Origin: Microthrix sp041394405
GTDB taxonomy: Bacteria > Actinomycetota > Acidimicrobiia > Acidimicrobiales > Microtrichaceae
Reading direction: 5' to 3'
Assembly: GCA_041394405.1 (NCBI GenBank)
Contig: JAWKIF010000013.1
Coordinates: 160,527-224,526, forward strand
DNA: 64,000 nucleotides
Part shown: positions 52,301 to 61,374 of the stretch, one piece after another
How the letters are laid out: the number at the start of each line of letters is the position of its first letter
Numbering within the stretch: the stretch's first letter is position 1
The notes under the pieces: generated by a model
Database searches by the model: none
What the model was told of the DNA's origin: nothing
The model's input: the letters and a program-made list of their open reading frames with translations, nothing else
Position numbers and translations under genes: made by a program

Positions 52301-53943
52301 TCGTCCGGGTTGAGGATCACCAGGCGAACCGGACCCGGCTCCAGGCGGATGGCCGACGCTCCGGGGCTGAGTTGGTCGAGCCACTCAACCACCGACTCGG
52401 GCGTCGGGCCGCTGCACACCAGCACCGTCGACCCGTCCGCCGCACGTGGGGCCGCAGCGTCGCCCTGCCCGCCCGTTGCGGCCACCGAGTCGCGCAGTGC
52501 TGCGGCGGGAACGGGCCCCGGTGTGGCCCGTTCGCCCTCGGCGGGTTCGCGCAGCACCAGGTGTGCGTTGATGCCGCCGAACCCGAATGCGTTCAGCCCG
52601 GCCACGCGGCGGCCGTCGGTGTGCCACGGTTCCGCTTCGGCCAGCAGTTTCAGCCGGCTGCCGGCCAGGTTGTCATGCGGCTGGTCGGCGTGCAGGGTGG
52701 GCGGAAGGACGCGGTGCTGCAGGGCCAGCGCCGTCTTGATGAGCCCGGCCATGCCCGACGCGGGCATGAGGTGCCCGATCATGGACTTGATCGACCCCAG
52801 CGCCAAGGGGGGCCCGTCGTCGCCGAAGACCGAGCGGAGCGTGGCCAACTCGGTGGTGTCGCCGGCGACGGTGGCGGTGCCGTGAGCTTCGATCAGACCC
52901 GCCTCGGCGGGGTCCATGCCGGCTGCCTCCCAGCCGCGCCGAACCGCCAGCAACTGGCCGTCCAGGCGCGGGCGCAGCAACGACGAATCCCGCCCGTCGC
53001 TGGCCACGCCCGTGCCGCAGATCACCGCGGTGATGTGGCGCCCCTCGGCCAGGGCGTCCTCCAGGGGTTGCAGCACCACCATGCCCGATCCCTCGCCGAT
53101 CAGCAGCCCGTCGGCGTGGCGGCTGAACGGCGCAATCGTGCCGCTGGGCGACAGCGCGCCCAGTTGGGAGAACACCGACCAGAAGGTGATGTCGTGGCAG
53201 TGGTGCACGCCGCCGACGATCACGGAGGAGCATCGCCCCGAGGCCAGCTCTCGGACGGCGTGGTCGACGGCCACCAGCGACGACGCGCAGGCGGCATCCA
53301 CGGTGTAGGCGGGGCCCTGGAGGTCGAGGCGGTTGGCGATGCGCGACGCGGCCAGGTTGGGCACCAGCCCGATGGTGGCTTCGGGCCGCTCGGGGCCAAC
53401 CTCCGCTTCGAAGGCATGGCGGATCTCGGCGATTCGTTGCGGCCCCAGCTCGGGGACCAACTGTCCCAGCACCGACGCCACCTGCTGAGCCACCCGCGTC
53501 TTCTGGTCCAGCCGGGCGGTGCCGGAGGTGAGGTAGCCGCCTCGCCCCACGATGACCCCCACCGATGCGGGGTCGCCCAGCGCCTCGGCACCGCCCGCAT
53601 CGGCCACCGCCTCGGCGGCCAGCCGCAGGGCCAGCAGTTGGTCGGGTTCGGCATCGTCGACAGCCAGCGGCATCACCCCGAACGACGCGGCGTCGAAGTG
53701 GGCGTGGTGGTCGACGAAGCCGCCGCGGGTGACCCGAAGGCGACCCGGGCCCGACGCTCCCTCGAAGTAGGCGGGGTCGAGCCGGTTGGGGGGCACGTCG
53801 GAGATGGCGTCGACCCCGGCCTCGATGTTGGCCCAGTACCCGCCCACGTCGGCGGCCCCCGGGAAGACACACGCCATGCCCACGATGGCCACCGGAAACG
53901 GGCGCGCACCCCCGGACGGCGCTGGGGGCAGGGGCGGCTGCAC
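49369..53943 (-). CDS. PUFA-synthase-like type I PKS, subunit 2 (KS-AT-DH-PPTase)
   Basis: About 1524 residues from GTG 53943, 8 nt after the stop of subunit 1. Order: ketosynthase (about 12-460) with VDAACASSLVAVDH (catalytic Cys near 218), EAHGTATVAGD and SIKSMIGHLMPASG (His residues); acyltransferase-like domain with GHSVGEWTAMAASG (Ser near 651); a hotdog dehydratase (about 1010-1260) with PWLVDHCFYRQP and a downstream FPVVPMTEMIELM; and a C-terminal Sfp-type phosphopantetheinyl transferase with PVGIDVERV (near 1393) and WAAKEAAAKQAGTG (near 1434). The fused PPTase would arm the ACPs of the same system. No ACP or KR lies in this subunit. Confidence 0.88.
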   Translation of the reverse strand: MQPPLPPAPSGGARPFPVAIVGMACVFPGAADVGGYWANIEAGVDAISDVPPNRLDPAYFEGASGPGRLRVTRGGFVDHHAHFDAASFGVMPLAVDDAEPDQLLALRLAAEAVADAGGAEALGDPASVGVIVGRGGYLTSGTARLDQKTRVAQQVASVLGQLVPELGPQRIAEIRHAFEAEVGPERPEATIGLVPNLAASRIANRLDLQGPAYTVDAACASSLVAVDHAVRELASGRCSSVIVGGVHHCHDITFWSVFSQLGALSPSGTIAPFSRHADGLLIGEGSGMVVLQPLEDALAEGRHITAVICGTGVASDGRDSSLLRPRLDGQLLAVRRGWEAAGMDPAEAGLIEAHGTATVAGDTTELATLRSVFGDDGPPLALGSIKSMIGHLMPASGMAGLIKTALALQHRVLPPTLHADQPHDNLAGSRLKLLAEAEPWHTDGRRVAGLNAFGFGGINAHLVLREPAEGERATPGPVPAAALRDSVAATGGQGDAAAPRAADGSTVLVCSGPTPESVVEWLDQLSPGASAIRLEPGPVRLVILNPDERRLSLARRALTAGKPWRGRSDVWCVADGLGDGGGSTVWMYPGVEPSFAPQVGDVAELLGLAAPDVEVDAGGAPLGFQGAAIVHLGRFLTTVMARLGAAPDAMAGHSVGEWTAMAASGLIPPDELERLLAEIDPADLEVPGVQFVALGCDAQSASQLAAGLPDVALSHDNCPHQAILCGPEADVAVVVDRAKAGRVMAQVLPFTSGFHSPAFAPYLGQVSRHLDDMAVTTPGVPLWSATSTEPYPADEAAMKRLVKAHLVETVRFRELVERLYEHGARVFVQLGVGSLPSFVNDTLKGRPHVAVSAASEKRPGLEQLVRTVAALWAEGAEVDLALLGYDRASRPEDSAAQLRSPAGATGPLLQLGAPLVRLPDSLVASVRADLAVGGAAGAVTNGEHAAAGHPVLAQMQALTEEATLASRQVVEAFGSVGPPPTGARSPQPAPQPAGGRAGSGDGGTSTVEVSLDTMPWLVDHCFYRQPNAGLGSDMAERFPVVPMTEMIELMRAAATQRFPGTVAVAVSGVRALRWLPAAPPTTVTVTVGDLVDGQVKVALEGYARCTVHCAPRYPAPGPTTGPTPDEGPLEFDITVDDVYEGRMMFHGPSYQGITALTGLTTSTISGDIGVLDRTGAMLDSAGQLLGLWVMQRLERDVIILPQSIERVEYFGHRPAGPMACTVTMTDVNDKSVSADLELTDATGTWCRITGWVDRRFNSDDVLWPFLRFPDSQTVAQRQSGGWWLLLERWTDSASRELLVRRYTDADERSDYADRTPLAQRSWLLGRAVAKDAVRQHLWGCGGPPMFPVEVQIGHNAAGAPHVSAPPEAAGLHLSIAHSGRLGVAHLATDAPVGIDVERVVSRGEGFGAIAFTDAERDVLGDPAGEDFDVRLTAMWAAKEAAAKQAGTGLQGRPGDWEITQAIDDRLLVNDRWVNLEVVEVPLPPGADEATPEQYVVAWTASDPVAALDQPRNHPPDHPPQRSTT

Positions 53944-53951
53944 CGGCTCGG

Positions 53952-56900
53952 CTAGGCGCGATCGCCGACCGGCGCGACTGCGCCGTTCGTTGCTGAGCCG
54001 ATCACCGGCGCCTCGTCGGCGGAGTCGCCATGAACCGGTGTCACCTCGATGGCCCCGATGGTGGCAGGCTCGGCCCGCACCAGCATCAGTTGGCGATGCG
54101 GCAGGCCCTCCTCCACTTGTTGGCACACCAGGGCAACGCCCGCATCGGGCGCTACCAGGCCGATCCCCCGACGCTCGTACTCGCGCTCCAGCTCGGGCGA
54201 CACCATCCCGCCACCCGCCCACGGCCCCCAGTCGATGGCGGCCACCGTGCGGTCGGCGATGGAGTGAGCCAGCGTGTCCAGCGCATCGTTGGCAGCCCCG
54301 TAGTCGACCTGCCCCTGGTTGCCCACCGCCCCGCTGATGCTGGCAAACAACACCAGCCCAGCGTCGGCCGGAGCATGTCGGTGAAGCGCCAGGGCGCCGT
54401 CCACCTTGGTGTGCCAGACGCGCTGGAACTCGGACGGCTCCTTGTCGCGGATGAGGTGATCGGCCAGCACCCCCGCCCCGTGCACCACCAGGCCGACGGG
54501 GCCCAGCGAGTCGGCGACGGCGGTCATGGCGGCGTCGATGGCGGCGGGGTCGGTCACGTCGGCCTGCAGGTAGCGCACCTCCACGCCCAGGCCGGCGAGC
54601 GAGTCGAGCGTCTGGCGGATCTCGGCCTCGGCGGTGAGTTCGGCCAGGCGGGCCTCGATGTCGCGCGGGGTGGTGAGGCCACCATCGATCAGGCGCCGCC
54701 GCAGCTCCCGGTCGTCGGGTGCTCCGTTCAGCTCCGGGGACGGGTCGGCTGTGGGGTGGGGCGAACGGCCCAACAGGGCGACGGGGCAGCCGAAGCGTTG
54801 CGCAAGGCCGACGGCGACCTTGGCGGTGATGCCGCGTGCTCCCCCGCTGAGCAGCACCGGCCGGCCCGGCCCCACCGGCAGCGACGCCCCACCCCGAACC
54901 GTCGCGTCGGGGCCGTCGGGCTCGAAGCGCTCCCAGCGAATCGTGCGGCGGCCCGCCCCGGAGCGGCCCACCACGCACAGCGCGGGATCCGGGGCGGCCA
55001 CCTCCTCCAGGAGGTGCCGCGCCGCGTCGGCGCTCCCCTCGGCCGGGTCGAGATCGACGCACCGAATGCCGACGTCGGGGTATTCGGTTGCGGCGGCCCG
55101 CAGCATGCCCCGAAAGCCGGCGGCGCGACCGCCCGCCGTGTCGCCCCCCGCCTCGTCGCCGTCGGTACCGATGCCGAAGCTGCCGCCGTCACCCGTGGCC
55201 ATCACCACGAACCTCGCGTTGCGCAGGAGCGCCTGGCGCAGGGCAGGGTACGAGCCGATGGCGCCGACCGCGGCCGCCGGGCCGTCGGTGCCGTCGGTCC
55301 CGACGGCCTCGTCCAGCCCCGAGGTGTCGATGAACACCTGCGGGTCCTCGCTGGGCGGCTCATCGGCACGGTCGAACACCACGGCGATGCCACCCTCGGC
55401 CGTCACCGCATCGCCCACGGCCGTGGCGGTGGGCCCGCCGGTGATCCAGACGGTCAGCCCGCGAACCGATTCGGGTGCCAGGGGTGCCTCGGTGGCCACG
55501 ACCACCGGCCTCAGGCACAGCGCCTTGCCCGGCACGTCGAGGGGGGCGTCGCTGTGCGCACTGTCGACGTGGTCCGCGCCCGGGCCCGCGTGGCCGGGTG
55601 CGGTTCGGTCCCCGCTCGCAGCCAGTGCCCCGTTGTCGGACAGGTCGACGACGCCGCCGGGGCTGTGCGGCCCGTCGTCGGCGGGCTGGGGGGTCGGTGC
55701 GTCCTCATCGGCCTGCTCGACGATCCAGGTGACGATGCCGCGGATGGTCTTGATCATGGACAGACCCTCCACGACCGACTCGTCCACGGTGCCCTCCTCG
55801 GCCCCGGGCAGGCTGGCCCGCTCCGCCAGTTCCCCGAGGATCTCGATGCGCTTGATCGAGTCGATGCTGAGGTCGGCCTCGAGGTCGAGGTCGGGGTCCA
55901 ACATGTCGGGGGGATACCCGGTTCGTTCCGCGACGATGGCGGTCACCACGGCCTCCAGCTGCGGGGCGTCCAACACGGGGGGCGCGCCGGCGTCGGCGGC
56001 GATGGCCGTTCCGTCGGCGGGCCCCGAGCCGTTGTGGCTCGAACCCAGCGCGGCCTGGGGCAGCGTGGCGCCGGCGCCGGCAATCGCAGCGTCGATGACC
56101 GGGGACCCCGGGGCGACCGCCACGCCCAGGTAGGACATCATCACGTCGCGCTGTGCCGAGACCAGCTCGCGCATCCCCTGGAGATACTGAACGAGGGCGG
56201 CGTCGGCGCCGCCGCCCTCCTGGCCACCTGGTTGGCCGGCAACTGGCAATCCCATCGGGTGGGCCTCCACGAAGTCATGGGCGGGCCGCAGCCCGCCGGT
56301 CACGGGCAAACCGTCGCGGCCGCGCACCAGGTGGCCGTCGACGGTCCAGCCGGGCAACGGGTCTCGGGCGGCAAGGTCGACGGCGGCGCTCCGCCCGTCG
56401 AAGAACGGGTCGAGGTCCACCGGAAGACCGGCTGCAGCCATCCGCCCGACGGCGCCCAGCAGCGTGGTCAGCCCGGGTTCGCCGGCCACGTCGCAGCAGA
56501 CGGTGCGGTGCGGGCGGTCGCCCAGGGTGAGGCCAATCAGCCGGCCGAGGACCCGGCCTGGGCCCACCTCGATGAACAGGCGTGCGCCGGCGGCGTACAT
56601 GGCCTCGACTTCCTCGGTGAAGCGAACCGGCGCGGCCACCTGTTCGGCCAGCAGTCCTGCGACGTCCCCGGCATTCTCGAAGCGACCGGCCGTCACGTTG
56701 GAGTACACATCAAAGCGGGGCCGGGCGCACTCGACGTCGGCCAGACGTTCCGCAAACGCCGTGGCCGCCGCGGCCACCACGGGGCTGTGGAAGGCGCAGG
56801 CGACGTTCAGCATCGTGGCCCGTTCGCCGAGTCGGGTGACTTCCTCGACCACCGCCTCGACGGTCGCCGTCGGGCCGGACACCACCGACTGCTGCGGCGC

Positions 56901-59900
56901 GTTGCGGTTGGCCACCACCACACCATCGGCACCGACCTGCGACGTCGAGCGTCCGAGTTGCTCGATGATGGCTTCGGCCCGCTCGGCGCCCAGCGCGAGC
57001 GCCGCCATCGAACCGCCGTCCCCCTCGGCGGCGGCCACCATGGCCTCGCCGCGAGCGGCCGACAGGTCGAGGAACCCCTCGGTGGGCAGCGCACCCGCAG
57101 CCCACAGCGCCACCAACTCGCCGTAGCTGTGTCCCGCCGCCATGTCGGGCTGCACGCCCAGCTGGTCGAGCAGCCGGGTCAGGGTCATCCCGGCGATGCC
57201 CAGCGCCGGCTGGGCCACCCGCGTGTCGGTCAGCGCCGCAACCTGGGCGGCCCGGGTCTCGGCGTCATACGCAGTGGGGGGAAACAGCTCGTTGGCCCAG
57301 CGCCCGCCGTCGCGCAGGGCGGCGCGAAGCTGGGGGAAGGCCACGAAGAGGTCGCCCAGCATGCCCGGCCGCTGCGAGCCTTGGCCGGGGTAGACGAACG
57401 CCACCCGTTCGCCCTCGGCGAGGGGTTGTGCCCAGTGGACGGCGTCGGCCCCGGGTGAGCTCGGCGTGTCGGCGGCGTTCTCCGGCGGGCCGTGCCCGAC
57501 GATGTCGTTCAGCCTGGCCCGCAGGTCCGCGTGGTCCTCGGCGACGACACACACGTGGACGTCGCCCGATCGGCGCGACCACACGGTGGCGGCCAGGTCG
57601 CGCAGCGGTGCCGACGACGCTCCGTGGTGGTCGAGGTAGCCGAGGAGCTGCTCGATGAGCACCTGGGCGGCCGGCCAGCCCGACCCCGTGAACACGAACA
57701 GCTCGGCGGGCCAGGCGTCCAGGCCGTGGGCCGGTGGGGGCTCGTCGTCGGCGGATTCGATGATGGCGTGGAAGTTGGTGCCGCCGAACCCGAACCCGGA
57801 CACGGCCGCAGTGCGATGCTCGTCGAGCCACGGCGTCGCGGCCGAGTCGAGGCGGAACGGGCTGGTGGCCGGATCCCAATAGTCGTTCGGGGCGGTGATG
57901 TTGCCCGTCGGCGGCCGAACCCCGGTGGACACCGCCCGCACCACCCGGATGAATCCGGCAAGCCCGGCCGCGCACTTGGTGTGCCCGATCTGGGACTTCA
58001 CCGAGCCCAACGCCGTGGCGCCCACCCCGGCCCCGGCGCCGGAGAACAGCTCGGTCAGGGTGGCCAACTCGGTGCGGTCGCCGACGACGGTTCCGGTGCC
58101 GTGGGCCTCCATCAGCCCGACGTCGGCCGGGTTGACGCCCCCCTGCTGATAGGCCCGCTCCAGGCACCGAACCTGGCCCAATTGGCGCGGTGCGGTCAGG
58201 CCCAGGTGGCGCCCGTCGGAGGAGGCCGCCACGGCCTTGATCACGGCATGGATGCGATCGCCGTCGCGGCGGGCGTCCTCCAGCCGCTTGAGCACCACGC
58301 ACGCCACCCCCTCGCCCAGCGCGATGCCGTCGGCGTCGGCCGAAAAGGTGCGGCACTGCCCGGTGGGGGACAGCGCGTGCACGCTGGAGAACAGCAGGTA
58401 GTCGTTGATGCCGTTGTGGAGGTCGGCGCCGCCGCACAGCACCAGGTCGCTGGTGCCGGCGGTCAGCTCCTTGCAGGCGGCGTCGAGGGCGGTGAGGGAG
58501 GAGGCGCAGGCCGCGTCGACGGTGTAGTTGGCGCCACCGAGGTCGAGCCGGTTGGCGATTCGACCCGAGATCACGTTGGTGAGCAGCCCGGGAAACGAGT
58601 CCTCGGAGAGGGTCGGGAGGAACTCCTCCAGCTCGGCCGGGAGGTCGCCCAAGAGCGAGGGCCAGGTCGACCGGAAGCCGTAGGTGCTCGACAGGTCGGT
58701 GCCCGCTTCGGCCCCGAAGATCACCGAGGTACGGCTGCGGTCGAAGTGGCGGTGCTCGTAGCCGGCATCGCGCAGCGCCCGCGCCGCCACCTCCAGGCTG
58801 AGCAGCTGGACGGGCTCGATGGCCGCCAGCGAGGCCGGTGGAATGCCGTAGGCCAGGGCGTCGAAGTCGATCGGCGGGACGAACCCGCCCCACTTCGACG
58901 GGGTGAGCTTGCCGGCGTTGGCCGGCGACGCAGTCGGGTCGAAGTGCCGAGCGGTCTCCCACCGGCTGGTGGGCACCTCGGTGACCGTGTTGCGGCCCAT
59001 CACCGTGTTGGTCCAGAACCGGGCGACGTTCTCGGCGCCGGGAAACACGCACTCCATGCCGATCACGGCGATGTCCAGCGGGTCGGGCCCGTCGGGTTGA
59101 TCGGCGGCATCGACGTCGGCGCCGGGGAGGAGCCGGGCGGCAACCAGCTCGTCGGCCCGCTGCGCGAGGTGGTCCATGGCACCGGAGGACATCCGGTGGT
59201 GCAGCGTGGCCAGCGTCAGGGGCTCGTCGGCCATGGTGGCCGCGTCGCCGATCATGAACATGCCGCCCTCGCGCTGGGCGGCCTCGTCCACCTGGGTCAG
59301 GCCGGCATCGGTCCGCTCGAGGCCCTTGGACGCCAGGCGAAGGCGGCCCAGGTTCAGGGTCTCCAGTTCGGCCCAGCGATCCGATGCGGGGACCTCGGCG
59401 TCGAGGAGCTCCTGGCGGCGTCGCTCAAAGGCATCCACAAACGGCGACGCCACGCACCTGGTGGCGTGCCCGGGCGCGGTCTCCACCAACGCCGTCGCTG
59501 CGCACTCCAGCGCGGCCCGTTGGAACCCCTCCACGATGGCTCCCGACCGCACGATCTCCTCGGTGAGCAGATAGGCGGTGCCCGCCAGCACACCGATGGC
59601 CGCACCCCGAGCGGCCAGGGGTTGAGCCATGGCCGCCACCATGGCCACCGAGCGTTCGTCGTGGATACCGCCCGCAACGATCACCTCCAGCTCGGATGCG
59701 TTGGCGTGCCCGGCCAGGACGTCCAGCTGGGCCTGCCACAGCGAGAAGCTGCTGCGGGGGCCGACGTGCCCGCCGCACTCGCGGCCCTCGAAGATGAATC
59801 GGCGGGCTCCGTCGGCAAGGAACTGGCGCAGCAGGCCCGGCGACGGAACGTGCAGGTAGGTCCGGGTGCCGCCCGCTTCAAGTTCCCTGGCTTGGCTGGG

Positions 59901-61106
59901 GCGACCGCCGGCGATGATGGCCAGCGGCGGCCGGTAGGCCTTCACCACCTCCAGCTGTTCGGAACGCAGCTCGGGCGGGACGAAGCCCAGGATTCCCACG
60001 CCCCAGGGCCGGTCGCCCAGCCGTTCGGCGGTGTCGGCCAGCAGGCGTTCCACCTCGCTGCCTCGGAGCAAGGCCAGCGCCAGGAACGGGTTGCCCCCCG
60101 CGTCGGCGACGGCCTCGGTGAAGGCGGGCGTGTCGCTCACGCGTGTCATGGGGCCCTGGAACACCGGGTAGGTGCTGCCGGTTCGTTGGGCCAGTGGGCC
60201 GTCGGGGCGGAGCGATGCCAGCTCGGCGGCAGCGCCGACGTCCGCGTACATCGAGCGGCGGATGGCCTGGACGGCGCCGGCCACGGTGACGCCGATGGTG
60301 GCCAGCGTCGATGCCACCGGCAGGTCCTGTCCGGCCGGTATCGGTTGGGAGGCCGGGTCGTCGAACCCGAGCTCGTTGCCGGCCGGCAGCTGGGTGCAGC
60401 CGGCCGTCGGCAGGTCGGGGCGCACCAAGACGCGGCAGCCCGAGATCACCTTGGTTTCCGAGCCATCGGCTGCGGCGAGGATGCGTCTGGTCGCCGCGGG
60501 CACGGTGCTCTCCCGCAGCAGGCTGGTTTGGGTGTCGAGGATCACCCCGGCGGCGCCTCCGGCGATGGCGGCAGCCGCCGTGTTGGGGCCGATGCCGCCG
60601 CGTACCCAAATGGCGGGCGCAGGCCGGGCGTTGCCGTCGATCGCTCGAAGCACCTGCTGCAGCAGGATGAACGATGAGGTGTCCCCGACAGGGCCGGCCG
60701 CTTCGCTGCCCACCAACACCAGGTGGCCACCCCCGGGCGCGTCGTGCAGCGTCGCCATCGCATCGTCCAGCTGGCCGACGGAGGTGATCGCCGGAATCCG
60801 GGTCACGCCGGCCTCGTCGCGGGGAAACGAATCCAGCAACTCGGGAGAGGCAATGACGGCCGACACGTGGCCGGGAAGCGGGGCTACAGGCGGGGCGTCG
60901 GCCCACACCACCAACCGATCGACCACCTCGGGACCGACGCTGGCCAGGTGCTCGGCGGCCATCGGGTGGGGTGCGGCCCAGAAGATGGGCGTCGCACCGC
61001 AGCGCTGGGCGGCCCGCAACGCTGGGCGCGGGTCGGTTCCCGGAAGCGACATGCAGCCGACATCGCTCAACACGCGATGGGCGTTGGTGGTGTGTGGTCC
61101 CCCCAC
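53952..61106 (-). CDS. PUFA-synthase-like type I PKS, subunit 1 (NPD/ER-KS-AT-ACP-KR)
   Basis: 2384 residues, first gene of the operon, start GTG 61106 with AGGGAG upstream. Domains: residues 40-620, a nitropropane-dioxygenase-like FMN domain (YPVFQGPMTRVSDTPAF, GRECGGHVGPRSSFSLW, VAGGIHDERSVAMVAAM), the fold of PfaD enoyl reductases; ketosynthase 677-1110 (VDAACASSLTALDAA, Cys near 865; EAHGTGTVVGD; SVKSQIGHTKCAAG); acyltransferase 1235-1550 (FVYPGQGSQRPGML, GHSYGELVALWAAG); one ACP near 1715-1795 with LSIDSIKRIEILGEL, the PUFA-synthase form of the carrier motif; ketoreductase 1850-2340 (LLSGGARGITAKVAVGLAQR; Tyr in VDYGAAND). An ER fused in front of the KS is unusual: it is a separate protein (PfaD) in marine PUFA clusters. 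Product unknown. Confidence 0.88.
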   Translation of the reverse strand: MGGPHTTNAHRVLSDVGCMSLPGTDPRPALRAAQRCGATPIFWAAPHPMAAEHLASVGPEVVDRLVVWADAPPVAPLPGHVSAVIASPELLDSFPRDEAGVTRIPAITSVGQLDDAMATLHDAPGGGHLVLVGSEAAGPVGDTSSFILLQQVLRAIDGNARPAPAIWVRGGIGPNTAAAAIAGGAAGVILDTQTSLLRESTVPAATRRILAAADGSETKVISGCRVLVRPDLPTAGCTQLPAGNELGFDDPASQPIPAGQDLPVASTLATIGVTVAGAVQAIRRSMYADVGAAAELASLRPDGPLAQRTGSTYPVFQGPMTRVSDTPAFTEAVADAGGNPFLALALLRGSEVERLLADTAERLGDRPWGVGILGFVPPELRSEQLEVVKAYRPPLAIIAGGRPSQARELEAGGTRTYLHVPSPGLLRQFLADGARRFIFEGRECGGHVGPRSSFSLWQAQLDVLAGHANASELEVIVAGGIHDERSVAMVAAMAQPLAARGAAIGVLAGTAYLLTEEIVRSGAIVEGFQRAALECAATALVETAPGHATRCVASPFVDAFERRRQELLDAEVPASDRWAELETLNLGRLRLASKGLERTDAGLTQVDEAAQREGGMFMIGDAATMADEPLTLATLHHRMSSGAMDHLAQRADELVAARLLPGADVDAADQPDGPDPLDIAVIGMECVFPGAENVARFWTNTVMGRNTVTEVPTSRWETARHFDPTASPANAGKLTPSKWGGFVPPIDFDALAYGIPPASLAAIEPVQLLSLEVAARALRDAGYEHRHFDRSRTSVIFGAEAGTDLSSTYGFRSTWPSLLGDLPAELEEFLPTLSEDSFPGLLTNVISGRIANRLDLGGANYTVDAACASSLTALDAACKELTAGTSDLVLCGGADLHNGINDYLLFSSVHALSPTGQCRTFSADADGIALGEGVACVVLKRLEDARRDGDRIHAVIKAVAASSDGRHLGLTAPRQLGQVRCLERAYQQGGVNPADVGLMEAHGTGTVVGDRTELATLTELFSGAGAGVGATALGSVKSQIGHTKCAAGLAGFIRVVRAVSTGVRPPTGNITAPNDYWDPATSPFRLDSAATPWLDEHRTAAVSGFGFGGTNFHAIIESADDEPPPAHGLDAWPAELFVFTGSGWPAAQVLIEQLLGYLDHHGASSAPLRDLAATVWSRRSGDVHVCVVAEDHADLRARLNDIVGHGPPENAADTPSSPGADAVHWAQPLAEGERVAFVYPGQGSQRPGMLGDLFVAFPQLRAALRDGGRWANELFPPTAYDAETRAAQVAALTDTRVAQPALGIAGMTLTRLLDQLGVQPDMAAGHSYGELVALWAAGALPTEGFLDLSAARGEAMVAAAEGDGGSMAALALGAERAEAIIEQLGRSTSQVGADGVVVANRNAPQQSVVSGPTATVEAVVEEVTRLGERATMLNVACAFHSPVVAAAATAFAERLADVECARPRFDVYSNVTAGRFENAGDVAGLLAEQVAAPVRFTEEVEAMYAAGARLFIEVGPGRVLGRLIGLTLGDRPHRTVCCDVAGEPGLTTLLGAVGRMAAAGLPVDLDPFFDGRSAAVDLAARDPLPGWTVDGHLVRGRDGLPVTGGLRPAHDFVEAHPMGLPVAGQPGGQEGGGADAALVQYLQGMRELVSAQRDVMMSYLGVAVAPGSPVIDAAIAGAGATLPQAALGSSHNGSGPADGTAIAADAGAPPVLDAPQLEAVVTAIVAERTGYPPDMLDPDLDLEADLSIDSIKRIEILGELAERASLPGAEEGTVDESVVEGLSMIKTIRGIVTWIVEQADEDAPTPQPADDGPHSPGGVVDLSDNGALAASGDRTAPGHAGPGADHVDSAHSDAPLDVPGKALCLRPVVVATEAPLAPESVRGLTVWITGGPTATAVGDAVTAEGGIAVVFDRADEPPSEDPQVFIDTSGLDEAVGTDGTDGPAAAVGAIGSYPALRQALLRNARFVVMATGDGGSFGIGTDGDEAGGDTAGGRAAGFRGMLRAAATEYPDVGIRCVDLDPAEGSADAARHLLEEVAAPDPALCVVGRSGAGRRTIRWERFEPDGPDATVRGGASLPVGPGRPVLLSGGARGITAKVAVGLAQRFGCPVALLGRSPHPTADPSPELNGAPDDRELRRRLIDGGLTTPRDIEARLAELTAEAEIRQTLDSLAGLGVEVRYLQADVTDPAAIDAAMTAVADSLGPVGLVVHGAGVLADHLIRDKEPSEFQRVWHTKVDGALALHRHAPADAGLVLFASISGAVGNQGQVDYGAANDALDTLAHSIADRTVAAIDWGPWAGGGMVSPELEREYERRGIGLVAPDAGVALVCQQVEEGLPHRQLMLVRAEPATIGAIEVTPVHGDSADEAPVIGSATNGAVAPVGDRA

Positions 61107-61190
61107 GGCTGCGGACTCCCTGATTTCGTGCCAGGTCGGCTGCTCCGGCGGCGTCGGGGCAGTTGCTCTTCGAATGGCGATCGTGGTGCC

Positions 61191-61196
61191 AATCTA
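61191..61196 (-). promoter_or_regulatory. Possible -10 box of the synthase operon
   Basis: TAGATT on the minus strand, matching the actinobacterial TANNNT pattern. No clear -35 is visible 16-18 nt further upstream. Weak evidence alone; noted because this is the only gap from which a 16.7-kb operon can be transcribed. Confidence 0.25.
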
Positions 61197-61338
61197 CGCA
61201 ACGCAGCCGAGTGAGCACGATGAGTGAGATTCTGGGCGGGGTCGGGGTCCCCGCCGTCGCCGCGCTTCTTCATCGGGTGTTGGGTACGGGCCCCAATTCG
61301 GCGCGCAACCAGTCGGTCGTGGAGCACCCGGGCACTCG

Positions 61339-61374
61339 GTGTTCAGTGTTCGGTATTGACCGAACACCGAACAC
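61339..61374. terminator. 16-bp hairpin with 4-nt loop
   Basis: GTGTTCAGTGTTCGGT pairs with ACCGAACACCGAACAC around the loop ATTG, with one mismatch; each arm contains two copies of the GTGTTC unit. No T-run follows. It lies between the 3' end of the MarR gene and the synthase operon start, so it could end the MarR-redoxin transcript, or be a mobile palindrome. Confidence 0.5.

Noticed and set aside
49789..53955. A 1388-codon open frame on the plus strand
   Set aside because: Antisense to synthase subunit 2, whose KS, AT, DH and PPTase motifs are intact; the plus-strand translation has no recognisable domain.
57492..60677. A 1061-codon open frame on the plus strand
   Set aside because: Antisense to synthase subunit 1; composition is the Gly/His/Arg/Gln pattern of antisense translation in GC-rich genes.
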